Assembly (NCBI RefSeq): GCF_008806775.1
Contig: NZ_WAEM01000002.1
Coordinates: forward strand, 496,001-560,000
Reading direction: 5' to 3'
DNA from: Flavobacterium luteum
GTDB lineage: Bacteria; Bacteroidota; Bacteroidia; Flavobacteriales; Flavobacteriaceae
Length of the DNA: 64,000 nt
The position numbers were made by a program, and so were the translations under genes. Positions 9,851 through 17,304 of the stretch are shown here, piece after piece. Positions within the stretch are counted from its first letter, which is position 1. Every line of letters starts with the position of its first letter. The notes beneath the pieces were generated by a model. That model saw nothing but the letters and a program-made list of their open reading frames with translations. It made no database searches and was not told where the DNA came from.

Positions 9851-11071
9851 ATGGCAAGACTCCTTCAAGAACCCAAAGAAGAATATTTAGCATATTTAAG
9901 AGAGCTCATTGTAAATGCGTTTTCTAAACCTATTGTCAGCACCAATGATTGCAAACTGTTAGAAGAGGCCATTCAAGCAACAATCAATCAACGCCTGTCA
10001 ATAGATACCATCGCTAGATTCTTTAATATTAAAAAGAGCAATACTTATCCTTCTATTTTTACGTTGGATACTTTTTCGTGCTACATAGGTTATTCGAGTT
10101 GGGAAGGACTAACAAAAAGTTATTCGGAGCAAAATGAATTATACCAAAAAGCCATTTTGTTTGACGTTATCCAAAACACTATTTCATTAGAGGATTTGTT
10201 TCGTAAACTCAATGCGTGTTCTAAAACAGCTCTTTTGCATGAAACCGTCAACCAAATTATACTGTGCAAAGTCCAACAAAAAGACGAGGCGTTCTTTAAA
10301 AGACTATTTGAATTGAAAATCGTTTTTGAATACCAAGAATCTTATAAATATGCTATTTATCACACCATCCATTTGTTAGGCAGTTTGTGTGAACAGCACC
10401 ATTGGCTTTCCGAAATTGCCATTAACCAATATTATAATTTACCATATGCCGAAAATTATTTTGTAGAATGGCTTGTTGTTCCTGAGCATCGCTATTACAT
10501 GCCTCTTTTAGAGAATTGCTATAAAGAGAACTCATTACATGCTGATTTTTATCATCTGATTCATTGCACTCATTTTGCAGAGACCAATCAATGGGATTTG
10601 TTTTTGATACATTATACTAAAATAGATGTTGCGCCAAAAAACAATATGCTTGAAATGCGTTGGTTAGGTGTTCAGCTTTACCATGACAAACAATTTGAAA
10701 ACAGTTGCCATAGAGAAAAATTAGTTACAAAGATTATAAAACACCCCTATACGAACACTAAAGACTCCGGTAATAGAGTAAGTAGTATTTTTATAATTTG
10801 TAATTATTTGTTTATCATTGGAGCTTATGATACTATTATCAGGCTTATGGAACATAACGCCTTAAAGTATGCTACAATATTAGGGTATTGGGCAGAACTG
10901 AATTTCAATCAACTGAAAGTGTATTATGCTTTTTCATTGGTTAACAGCCATCGAAAAGAAGAAGCCCTTATTGTTTTTAAAAACATCAAACCCGACCGCT
11001 TTGACTTGAATTATAAAACCAGGATGATTGCGGTATATTCATCGTTGCGCCCCATTTTAGAAAAGGAGTAG
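9851..11071 (+). CDS. Uncharacterised cytoplasmic protein with possible N-terminal DNA-binding domain
   Basis: 406 residues with no signal peptide or membrane segment. Residues about 20-90 (LEEAIQATINQRLSIDTIA, then STLD-like FTLDTFSCYIGYSSWEGL) resemble an N-terminal segment I associate with Bacteroidota proteins in which a compact helical domain ends in a LGYxSWExF pattern; a DNA-binding role is plausible but unproven. The remaining roughly 300 residues are helical and may form TPR-like repeats. It is divergent from the seven-repeat operon, so it could be its regulator (inference). Its 3' end overlaps the convergent permease gene by 15 bp. Confidence 0.7.
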   Translation: MARLLQEPKEEYLAYLRELIVNAFSKPIVSTNDCKLLEEAIQATINQRLSIDTIARFFNIKKSNTYPSIFTLDTFSCYIGYSSWEGLTKSYSEQNELYQKAILFDVIQNTISLEDLFRKLNACSKTALLHETVNQIILCKVQQKDEAFFKRLFELKIVFEYQESYKYAIYHTIHLLGSLCEQHHWLSEIAINQYYNLPYAENYFVEWLVVPEHRYYMPLLENCYKENSLHADFYHLIHCTHFAETNQWDLFLIHYTKIDVAPKNNMLEMRWLGVQLYHDKQFENSCHREKLVTKIIKHPYTNTKDSGNRVSSIFIICNYLFIIGAYDTIIRLMEHNALKYATILGYWAELNFNQLKVYYAFSLVNSHRKEEALIVFKNIKPDRFDLNYKTRMIAVYSSLRPILEKE

Positions 11072-11959
11072 AAATCCACCAATGGTCGCAAGTACAATCA
11101 ACAGCCAATCTTTAGTATTTAATTTTTCTCTGAAAAAGTAAAGTCCGATTGCTAAAACTAGTATCTCAAATAATAATCCTATTAAGATATTCAAACTTAC
11201 AGGAAATTGAGTTAAAGTAAAATTACTTAACAAACTACCACTAGCTACTAGAAAACCCATAAGCAAACAAAGCAACATACTTTGTTTGTCAATTTTTAAA
11301 GGTAGAAGTCTTTTTTCCTTGAAAAAAAGCAAGCCCACACAAGAAAGTAAAACACAGATTTCGAGAATAATGCTAAAATTAAGCACACCAAATTTCTGTA
11401 TTGGAATAAGATAAAACACAAAAGAAATACCCCAAAAGATACTGCATAATAAAACCAAAACAACTTCTTTAGACAATTGAAATTGCATTAATTTCTCTCG
11501 TTGGTGCAGCAACAATCCTAAAATAATTAGTGCTAAAGCGTAATATTTTGAATTGCTTAATGTTTCATCGTACACTATTAGTGACGTAATAAATGAAAAT
11601 ACGGATAAGAGTACTTGTAAAGACGATACAAAACTATATCTTCCTGTTTGCATCGCATTGGTATAAAAATAAAGTCCCCAGAAACTAAAAAGACAAATGG
11701 ATATACAAGTGATCCAATCTAGAACCGTAGGAGTAGAAAAAATTATCGCGCGGTTTTCGTGATCATAAATTTGGACATAAATGGAAGCAAGAACTAAAAA
11801 AAATATGGTTGCTAAAACCCTATAAAAAATATAATGGTAATTTTTGACTCCATTCATCAATACTTTTTTCCATACAATTCCCGAAATCAGGAAGAAAATT
11901 CCGGAAATAATTTTTAAAAAAATAGAGGTTTCGTATTTGAGCATATTAAAATTGAGCAA
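11057..11959 (-). CDS. EamA/DMT-family membrane transporter
   Basis: 300 residues with about ten hydrophobic segments arranged as two five-helix halves, the pattern of drug/metabolite transporters in the inner membrane. Features include ISGIFFLISGIVWKKVL at the N-terminus, ILGLLLHQREKL at the end of the first half, and a second half with SIFWGISFVFYLIPI and FPVSLNILIGLLFEILVL. The substrate cannot be told from sequence. A second possible start is MLKYETS at 11944. The gene stands alone and converges with 9851-11071, overlapping it by 15 bp. Confidence 0.8.
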   Translation of the reverse strand: MLNFNMLKYETSIFLKIISGIFFLISGIVWKKVLMNGVKNYHYIFYRVLATIFFLVLASIYVQIYDHENRAIIFSTPTVLDWITCISICLFSFWGLYFYTNAMQTGRYSFVSSLQVLLSVFSFITSLIVYDETLSNSKYYALALIILGLLLHQREKLMQFQLSKEVVLVLLCSIFWGISFVFYLIPIQKFGVLNFSIILEICVLLSCVGLLFFKEKRLLPLKIDKQSMLLCLLMGFLVASGSLLSNFTLTQFPVSLNILIGLLFEILVLAIGLYFFREKLNTKDWLLIVLATIGGFLLLF

Positions 11960-11974
11960 ATTTTATTTTGGAAC

Positions 11975-12006
11975 AAAAAAGGTTCAAAGTAATAACTCTG
12001 AACCTT
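11975..12006 (-). terminator. Rho-independent terminator after the ompA-like gene
   Basis: On the minus strand AAGGTTCA, a 12-base loop, TGAACCTT and a T-run (A-run 11975-11980 on plus) form a perfect 8-bp stem. It sits 32 bp beyond the stop of the xth-OmpA pair. Confidence 0.8.
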
Positions 12007-12037
12007 ATTAACCTATAATCTAAGTGACTTTTTCTTG

Positions 12038-12997
12038 TTACAATTCATTCAACATCTTAGAAATTTCATCCAATCTTGGAGTAAGAATAATTTCAATTCT
12101 TCTGTTTTTTGCTTTTCCATCAGCAGTAGAATTACTAGCTAAAGGCGCATACTCACTTCTGCCTGCAGCGGTAAGATTTTGCTTGTTGATGCTTTTATTT
12201 TCACCTAAAATAGTTACAATTGCCGTTGCTCTTTTGGTAGATAAATCCCAGTTATCTGCAATTGGACCCGAACCTCCATAAGCGTCATCATCTGTATGCC
12301 CTTCTATAAGTACCGAAATATCAGGATTAGCACCAAGCACTTTTCCAACTTCTACAACGGCTCTGCGACCTTCTGCTCCCACGGCCCAACTTCCTGAACT
12401 GAACAACAATTTGTTTTCCATTGAAACATACACTTTTCCATTTTTTTGTTGCACTGTCAAACCTTTTCCTTCAAAACTATTCAACGCTTTTGACAACGTT
12501 TCTTTAAGTTTTTGCATGCTTGCTTCTTTTGCCGCCATCAAAGCTTCTAGTTCTGCAAGTCGTTCGGATTTAGCTTGTAAATCGCCTTTTAATTTATTGA
12601 AACGGTCTTGTTCTGATGAAAGTGCTTTTTGTTTTGCTTCTAATTGCGATAATAATTCTCGATTTTTGTTCATATTCGTTTCTAAAGCTTCGTCGCTGTT
12701 TTTTTCTAATGCTTTGTAGGAAGCTTGCAATGTTTTTAAATTTTTATCCGCCGAATTAAAGTCAGACAACAATTTATCACGCTCAGATTTGGTTTTATCC
12801 AATTCCGATTTTAGTGTTGTATTAGCTAAATCGAGTTCGCTTTTGGCTTTCACGCAATCTTCACCATCATCTAAAAGTCGTCTGTTTTCCTTTTTTAAAT
12901 CGGAATATTTATTTTCTAATTCATTATACACTTTTTTAGAAACACAGGAAACCGTTACCGCAATTAAAACCGCTCCTAAAACTATCTTTTTCATCAT
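12038..12997 (-). CDS. OmpA-family outer-membrane lipoprotein with long coiled coil
   Basis: 319 residues. A lipoprotein signal peptide has its lipobox at VTVSC with Cys18. Residues about 22-165 form a long heptad-rich coiled coil (LENKYSDLKKENRRLL and similar). Residues about 190-315 are an OmpA C-terminal peptidoglycan-binding domain with LIEGHTDDDAY, NWDLSTKRATAIV, AAGRSEYAP and KNRRIEIIL. It probably links the outer membrane to the cell wall. It starts 16 bp after the exonuclease III stop and is followed by a clear terminator, so the two genes form one unit. Confidence 0.9.
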   Translation of the reverse strand: MMKKIVLGAVLIAVTVSCVSKKVYNELENKYSDLKKENRRLLDDGEDCVKAKSELDLANTTLKSELDKTKSERDKLLSDFNSADKNLKTLQASYKALEKNSDEALETNMNKNRELLSQLEAKQKALSSEQDRFNKLKGDLQAKSERLAELEALMAAKEASMQKLKETLSKALNSFEGKGLTVQQKNGKVYVSMENKLLFSSGSWAVGAEGRRAVVEVGKVLGANPDISVLIEGHTDDDAYGGSGPIADNWDLSTKRATAIVTILGENKSINKQNLTAAGRSEYAPLASNSTADGKAKNRRIEIILTPRLDEISKMLNEL

Positions 12998-13013
12998 TTT
13001 TTTGTTTTTTTAA

Positions 13014-13775
13014 TTAATCAATTTCTACAACCGTTGGGCAATGATCGGAATGCTTGGCTTCAGGCAATATAAAAGCTCTACTTATCCTATCTTTTAAAGG
13101 CTCACTTACTAAACAATAATCTATTCGCCATCCTTTATTATTTCCTCTTGCTCCTGCACGATAACTCCACCAGGTATAGTGATCTGGATTTTTATTTAAA
13201 GCTCTAAAACTATCTATGAATCCTGATTTTAAAAACCCATCTAACCAAGAACGTTCTTCTGGTAAAAATCCTGAAACTGTTTTGTTCCTAACGGGGTCGT
13301 GAATGTCTATAGCCTCATGACAAATATTGTAATCACCACAAATAATGAGATTCGGGATTTCTTTTTTTAATTCATTTATATAATTCTGGAAATCATCCAT
13401 AAACATAAATTTATGATCCAATCGTTCAATATTTGTTCCCGAAGGCAAATACAAACTCATTACCGAAAAATCATCAAAATCGATGCGAAGATTTCTGCCT
13501 TCAAAATCCATGTGTTCAATACCAGTCCCAAAAACAATAGTATTCGGTTTTACTTTAGACAAAATAGCAACACCGCTATACCCTTTTTTTGTGGCTGGAA
13601 ACCAATAATGATAGGGATACCCAGCAAGTTCAAAGTCTAAAGTTGGGATTTGTTCGGGAGTTGCTTTTATTTCTTGCAGACAAATTACATCAGGATTGGC
13701 ATGTTGCAACCAATCTATAAACCCTTTTGAAATTGCTGCCCGAATTCCGTTAACGTTGTATGAAATAATTCTCAT
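13014..13775 (-). CDS. xth: Exodeoxyribonuclease III (AP endonuclease)
   Basis: 253 residues, close to the usual 255-268. It belongs to the EEP superfamily and repairs abasic sites and 3' blocked ends in DNA. Recognisable motifs are ISYNVNGIRAA (Asn), VICLQEIKA (metal-binding Glu), SGVAILSK, MSLYLPSG (Tyr), ICGDYNICH (Asp and Asn), GWRIDYCLVS (Asp) and KHSDHCPTVV (Asp-His). The chain is complete, with all catalytic residues present. It is divergent from the olsF-like gene. Confidence 0.95.
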   Translation of the reverse strand: MRIISYNVNGIRAAISKGFIDWLQHANPDVICLQEIKATPEQIPTLDFELAGYPYHYWFPATKKGYSGVAILSKVKPNTIVFGTGIEHMDFEGRNLRIDFDDFSVMSLYLPSGTNIERLDHKFMFMDDFQNYINELKKEIPNLIICGDYNICHEAIDIHDPVRNKTVSGFLPEERSWLDGFLKSGFIDSFRALNKNPDHYTWWSYRAGARGNNKGWRIDYCLVSEPLKDRISRAFILPEAKHSDHCPTVVEID

Positions 13776-13791
13776 TGTAGTTTTTGAATCT

Positions 13792-13799
13792 CAAAAGTA
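13792..13799 (-). promoter_or_regulatory. Candidate -7 element for xth
   Basis: On the minus strand this reads TACTTTTG, an exact TAnnTTTG match 17 bases upstream of the ATG. No well-placed TTG -33 element is visible. Confidence 0.5.
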
Positions 13800-13856
13800 A
13801 TAAAAAAATGAAAAGCATTGGTTATAAAAAACACAAAAATTCAAATTGTGCAATAG

Positions 13857-13885
13857 TTGGTTAACAGAGTTTTTTTCTATCTTTG
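13857..13885 (+). promoter_or_regulatory. Promoter for the olsF-like gene
   Basis: TTG at 13857-13859 and TATCTTTG at 13878-13885, separated by 18 bases, fit the flavobacterial -33/-7 consensus exactly. The predicted transcript starts about 20 bases before the ATG at 13913. Confidence 0.7.
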
Positions 13886-13912
13886 TTTATCGTACTTTAA
13901 ACAAAAAACTAG

Positions 13913-15715
13913 ATGGGTTTAGTTACCGCTAAAGAAGTTGCAAAAGCAATAAACACTGATAAATACGGAGTTTTAGGAACTTTTTCGGGTTGGTTATTGA
14001 TGAAGGTTTTAAAAATTTCTACCTTAAACAAAGTATACGACCGCAACAAGCATTTAGAAGATGTCAACTTTTTGAATGGCATTTTAGAAGATTTACAAAT
14101 AAAATTTGAGATTCCTGAAGAAGATTTAAAACGATTGCCTAAAGAAGGGGCTTATATTACTATATCCAACCATCCTTTAGGGGGAATTGATGGGGTTTTG
14201 TTGCTTAAATTAATGTTAGAAAGAGAGCCTAATTTTAAAATAATTGCTAATTTTCTTCTGCACCGAATTGAGCCTCTAAAAAAATATATCATGCCAGTTA
14301 ATCCTTTCGAAAATCACAAAGATGCTAAATCTAGTGTCGTTGGAATCAAGGAGACCCTTAGGCACTTAAGCGATGGAAAACCCTTAGGCATGTTTCCCGC
14401 AGGAGAAGTTTCGACATATAAAGACGGGAAATTAATGGTTGACAAACCTTGGGAAGAAGGAGCAATAAAAGTGATTAGAAAAGCGCAAGTTCCTGTAGTT
14501 CCTATTTATTTTCATGCTAAAAACAGTCGGTTGTTTTACTTGCTTTCTAAAATTGGAGGAACACTTAGAACGGCAAAATTACCATCGGAAGTCTTTAGTC
14601 AAAAACATAGGGTTATAAAAGTTCGAGTTGGAAAACCGATTTCTGTAAACGAACAAAACGAATACAAATCTATCGAAGACTATTCGGAATTTTTAAGAAA
14701 GAAAACCTATATGCTTGCCAATCCTTTTGAAAAGGAAAGCAAACTACTAACAACCCCAAATTTAAGTTTCCCTAAAAGTCCAAAAAAAATTGTTACTGCC
14801 GCTAGTATTGACAATATGATTCATGAAATAGAACTTTTGCGAAGTTCCGATTCTAGATTATTACAGAGCAAGAACTACGAAGTTTTTTTTACCGATGCTT
14901 CTAAAATTCCTAATATTCTTCACGAAATTGGACGATTACGAGAAATAACTTTTAGAGAGGTAGGAGAAGGCACGAATGAGTCTATTGATTTAGATGATTT
15001 TGATCAATACTACCACCATATGTTTCTGTGGGACGATGACACTAAAAAAATTGCAGGGGCTTATAGAATGGGATTGGGTGCTAAAATATTTCCAAAATAT
15101 GGAATTGAAGGTTTTTATTTGAATGATCTTTTTAGATTTGAACCTGAGTTGCATGACATGATGCACAAATCTATAGAAATGGGTCGTGCCTTTATTACTA
15201 AAGAATACCAACAAAAACCAATGCCCCTTTTCCTACTTTGGAAAGGAATTATTCACACCACTTTACGCTATCCTGAACATAAATTCTTGCTTGGCGGGGT
15301 TAGTATTAGCAATCAATTTTCTGATTTTTCGAAATCGTTAATGATTGAATTTATGAAATCAAATTATTACGATCCGTATATTGCACAATATATCCATCCT
15401 AAAAAAGAATACAAAGTAAAACTGAAAGATGCCGATAAGGATTTTATTTTTGATGAAGCGGAATCCGATTTAAATAAATTCGACAAAATTATAGACGAAC
15501 TCGAACCAGGTAGTTTGCGTTTGCCCGTTTTGATAAAAAAATACATCAAACAAAATGCGAGAGTCGTTGCTTTTAATGTAGACCCTCTATTCAATAACGC
15601 CATCGACGGCTTAATGTACATTCGTATTGCCGACATACCCGAAAGCACGATGAAACCTGTAATGGAAGAATTTCAAGCGGAATTGGAACGCAAATTAGCC
15701 GAAAAAGAACAGTAG
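13913..15715 (+). CDS. olsF: Bifunctional acyltransferase, probable ornithine lipid synthase OlsF
   Basis: 600 residues. The N-terminal half (about 75-270) is a PlsC-like lysophospholipid acyltransferase with NHPLGGIDG (about 86; catalytic His and Asp, spaced HX5D) and FPAGEVSTYKDG (about 160; equivalent of the FPEGT motif). The C-terminal half (about 310-590) is an OlsB/hemolysin-type N-acyltransferase, with IGRLREITFREVGEGT and YRMGLGAKIF. From the literature as I recall it, fusions of this order in Serratia and Flavobacterium johnsoniae make ornithine lipids, the C-terminal part N-acylating ornithine and the N-terminal part adding the O-linked chain. The amino acid substrate here is inferred. 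Monocistronic with its own promoter. Confidence 0.75.
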   Translation: MGLVTAKEVAKAINTDKYGVLGTFSGWLLMKVLKISTLNKVYDRNKHLEDVNFLNGILEDLQIKFEIPEEDLKRLPKEGAYITISNHPLGGIDGVLLLKLMLEREPNFKIIANFLLHRIEPLKKYIMPVNPFENHKDAKSSVVGIKETLRHLSDGKPLGMFPAGEVSTYKDGKLMVDKPWEEGAIKVIRKAQVPVVPIYFHAKNSRLFYLLSKIGGTLRTAKLPSEVFSQKHRVIKVRVGKPISVNEQNEYKSIEDYSEFLRKKTYMLANPFEKESKLLTTPNLSFPKSPKKIVTAASIDNMIHEIELLRSSDSRLLQSKNYEVFFTDASKIPNILHEIGRLREITFREVGEGTNESIDLDDFDQYYHHMFLWDDDTKKIAGAYRMGLGAKIFPKYGIEGFYLNDLFRFEPELHDMMHKSIEMGRAFITKEYQQKPMPLFLLWKGIIHTTLRYPEHKFLLGGVSISNQFSDFSKSLMIEFMKSNYYDPYIAQYIHPKKEYKVKLKDADKDFIFDEAESDLNKFDKIIDELEPGSLRLPVLIKKYIKQNARVVAFNVDPLFNNAIDGLMYIRIADIPESTMKPVMEEFQAELERKLAEKEQ

Positions 15716-15719
15716 CATT

Positions 15720-16001
15720 TTAAAACCAACCTCTTTTATTGAGTTGGTACGTGTTATAAAACTCCTCATCCGTTTTTGTTAAATAAATGATTCCTTCTAT
15801 AAAAGGAACTATTCCTGCTATTCCGCAAGTAATGATGCTTAACACAATTTGGATAATTCCTTCAGTAGTATAGCCCAAAATAAATTTATGAATTCCTAAA
15901 TACCCCACAAGGATAGCTAAAATACCTGCAACCACTTTTTTGTTTTCAGGCTGTGCATTAGGTTGTGGCGTATTCCAATATTCTGTTTTTGAATTTTCCA
16001 T
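15720..16001 (-). CDS. TM2 domain-containing membrane protein
   Basis: 93 residues. A polar N-terminus is followed by the TM2 pattern of two membrane helices (about 25-70): VAGILAILVGYLGIHKFILG, then GIIQIVLSIITCGIAGIVPF. The conserved GxxGxHxFYxG-like turn is present as GYLGIHKFILGY and the tail reads IIYLTKTDEEF. The family function is not established. It converges with the olsF-like gene 4 bp away. Confidence 0.85.
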   Translation of the reverse strand: MENSKTEYWNTPQPNAQPENKKVVAGILAILVGYLGIHKFILGYTTEGIIQIVLSIITCGIAGIVPFIEGIIYLTKTDEEFYNTYQLNKRGWF

Positions 16002-16102
16002 AGTTTTATTTTTTGATGTTATAAAAATAAGAAAATATTGGAAGAATTGATTACTAGAAGTTTAAAAATATATTTCTCAAAGTCAGGTTGTGTATTTTTT
16101 TG

Positions 16103-16110
16103 TATTTTTG
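16103..16110 (+). promoter_or_regulatory. Candidate -7 element for the toxin-antitoxin module
   Basis: TATTTTTG, an exact TAnnTTTG match, lies 23 bases before the antitoxin ATG at 16134. The nearest upstream TTG (16088) is too close (12 bases), so only the -7 element is supported. Confidence 0.4.
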
Positions 16111-16133
16111 TTATAAAATTAATTTTTACCATC

Positions 16134-16367
16134 ATGAATACTACAGCTATTGACTTACTAACTGAAAAACTGAAAAACGCCCCTCAAAGTGTTTTAGAGC
16201 GTGTTATTGGATATATTGATGCGCTTGTAGAACCTCAAAATTCTAAACCTTACAGCTTATCTAAAGAGCAGCAACAAATTTTAGACAGCCAGCTCGATTC
16301 CAGCAAAGATGCTTATACAGATGCGGAAACACTGTATGACGATTTGAAAAAGAAGTATGAATTATAA
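16134..16367 (+). CDS. Putative antitoxin of a RelE/ParE-type module
   Basis: 77 residues, acidic and helical: an N-terminal helix pair (AIDLLTEKLKNAPQSVLERV) and a C-terminal region with YSLSKEQQQILDSQL and ending DLKKKYEL. This size and shape fit Bacteroidota antitoxins paired with RelE/ParE toxins. The start at 16134 is preferred over an in-frame ATG at 16038, which would add a hydrophobic extension overlapping the promoter. Its stop overlaps the toxin start by 11 bp, the usual translational coupling. The toxin carries a nonsense codon, so the antitoxin may be an orphan. Confidence 0.65.
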   Translation: MNTTAIDLLTEKLKNAPQSVLERVIGYIDALVEPQNSKPYSLSKEQQQILDSQLDSSKDAYTDAETLYDDLKKKYEL

Positions 16368-16656
16368 GATTATTATTTCTCCCATTGCTTCACAAAACAT
16401 TGAAGATACTCTTTAGTATTACATTTACAAAGTCAGTAAAAAAGTAGCTTTAGATTTTTTGAAAAATTACAGAAAGACTTATAAAGCCATACAAACAAAC
16501 CCTTTTTACCAATTTCACGATAACAATTACCGTTTTTTACCTTCTGATAAATTTCCTTACATCGCCTTTTTTATTGTTGATGAATCCAGTAAAACTGTTT
16601 TTTTAAACGCTGTATTTCATACTTCACAAGACCCTAGCAAATATCCTGTTAAATAA
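16357..16656 (+). pseudogene. RelE/ParE-like toxin interrupted by a TAG codon
   Basis: The frame beginning at ATG 16357 reads MNYKIIISPIASQNIEDTL, meets TAG at 16414-16416, then continues without a shift as YYIYKVSKKVALDFLKNYRK to FLNAVFHTSQDPSKYPVK, ending at 16656. A 99-residue product is typical of RelE/ParE toxins. The pattern is theirs: an early IxxAxxDIxExxxYY helix (here IEDTL-stop-YYIY), the NYRFLPSDKFPY strand and the FLNAVFHTSQDPSKY end. A single C to T change (CAG to TAG) explains the stop. Re-initiation is unlikely to give a working toxin. It is inactive unless the stop is suppressed or is a sequencing error. Confidence 0.75.
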
Positions 16657-16730
16657 CAACAAAAAGCTTCGCTCAAAATTTATGGAACGAGATTATTTTT
16701 GTTATACGCCATCGGTTTGTTTTGTGATAG

Positions 16731-16890
16731 AACTTTTAAAATTTTATTTTTTATCACAACTTTGTGATAATTTTTTTAATTCTATTTTTTTTATCACAAA
16801 CTTGTGAGCGTTTTTTTAAAAATTTATTTTTGCTCACAACTTTGTGAGCAATTTTCTAAAAATTTATTTTTGCTCACAAGATTGCAATTT
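16731..16890. repeat. Four tandem 40-bp units, each with an inverted repeat
   Basis: Units are 16731-16770, 16771-16810, 16811-16850 and 16851-16890, with a partial right end at 16721-16730. Each holds a T/A-rich stretch and a hairpin. The arms are TATCACAA/TTGTGATA in unit 1, TATCACAA/TTGTGAGC in unit 2, GCTCACAA/TTGTGAGC in unit 3 and GCTCACAA/ATTGC in unit 4. There are no unique spacers, so this is not CRISPR. It lies just downstream of the broken toxin gene. Confidence 0.85.
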
Positions 16891-16944
16891 TAAAAAAATG
16901 TGCAAAGTCAGTAGCCGTTTGCGGAGCCAGCTATACTCGGAAAC

Positions 16945-16981
16945 AAAAAAAGCTATATCATTTTATTGACATAGCTTTTAT
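16945..16981. terminator. Bidirectional terminator candidate
   Basis: A-run, AAAAGCTAT, 14-base loop, ATAGCTTTT: a 9-bp perfect stem with A and T runs. It could end transcription of the toxin-antitoxin module from the left and of the secreted-protein gene set from the right. Confidence 0.7.
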
Positions 16982-16996
16982 TGAATTATTGTCGTT

Positions 16997-17037
16997 ACTC
17001 TAGTTTGTGGGCACGGAAAACATTTCCGCGCTAGAGT
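16997..17037. repeat. REP-like palindromic element
   Basis: ACTCTAG (16997-17003) pairs with CTAGAGT (17031-17037), enclosing an inner CGGAAA (17014-17019) / TTTCCG (17023-17028) stem. It is more GC-rich than its surroundings. The GGGCACGGAAA ... TTTCCGCGCTAGAG layout resembles dispersed palindromes I recall from other Bacteroidota; dispersal in this genome is untested. The rest of the gap between the toxin remnant and the next ORF shows nothing else I can support. Confidence 0.5.
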
Positions 17038-17092
17038 TCACGAATTTATTTTGTCATATCCGAGCCATCGGGGTATCGTTAACGAATGTCTA

Positions 17093-17269
17093 TTAGTTAT
17101 ACATATAACCAAGTATCCCAAATATTAAAAAAAGTATAATATTTATAAAAGCAATAATTTCATACTTTCTTTTTGTCTTTAAATTATTTAGTCTTTTGTG
17201 TTTTTTAACTTGTGTCCACAAGTAAACAAATGAATTACAAAGAAAGAAAAGGACATAGGGATATATCAT
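17093..17269 (-). CDS. Small 58-residue membrane protein
   Basis: ATG at 17269 opens a 58-codon frame ending at TAA 17093-17095. The product has a hydrophobic N-terminus (MIYPYVLFFLCNSFVYLW), a basic linker (VKKHKRLNNLKTKRK) and a second hydrophobic helix (FINIILFLIFGILGYM): a two-helix hairpin membrane protein. It starts 35 bp after the stop of the secreted Cys-rich protein in the same direction, with no terminator between them. Its size, topology and position fit an immunity or accessory protein for its neighbour, but that is inference. It could be a chance ORF, although two well-formed helices separated by a basic loop argue against this. Confidence 0.5.
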   Translation of the reverse strand: MIYPYVLFFLCNSFVYLWTQVKKHKRLNNLKTKRKYEIIAFINIILFLIFGILGYMYN

Positions 17270-17304
17270 TGTTATATATTTTGGATTAAAATATTTTTTT
17301 TTAA

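Noticed and set aside
12024-12719. Plus-strand ORFs opposite the OmpA-like gene
   Set aside because: Low-complexity Ser/Phe/Leu-rich translations antisense to a coiled-coil gene; no start signals or family resemblance.
16038-16133. N-terminal hydrophobic extension of the antitoxin
   Set aside because: It would run through the predicted -7 element, and the extension does not fit a cytoplasmic antitoxin; the ATG at 16134 is better.
16721-16890. Possible CRISPR array
   Set aside because: Units are contiguous 40-bp repeats without unique spacers, contain inverted repeats, and no cas genes are present.
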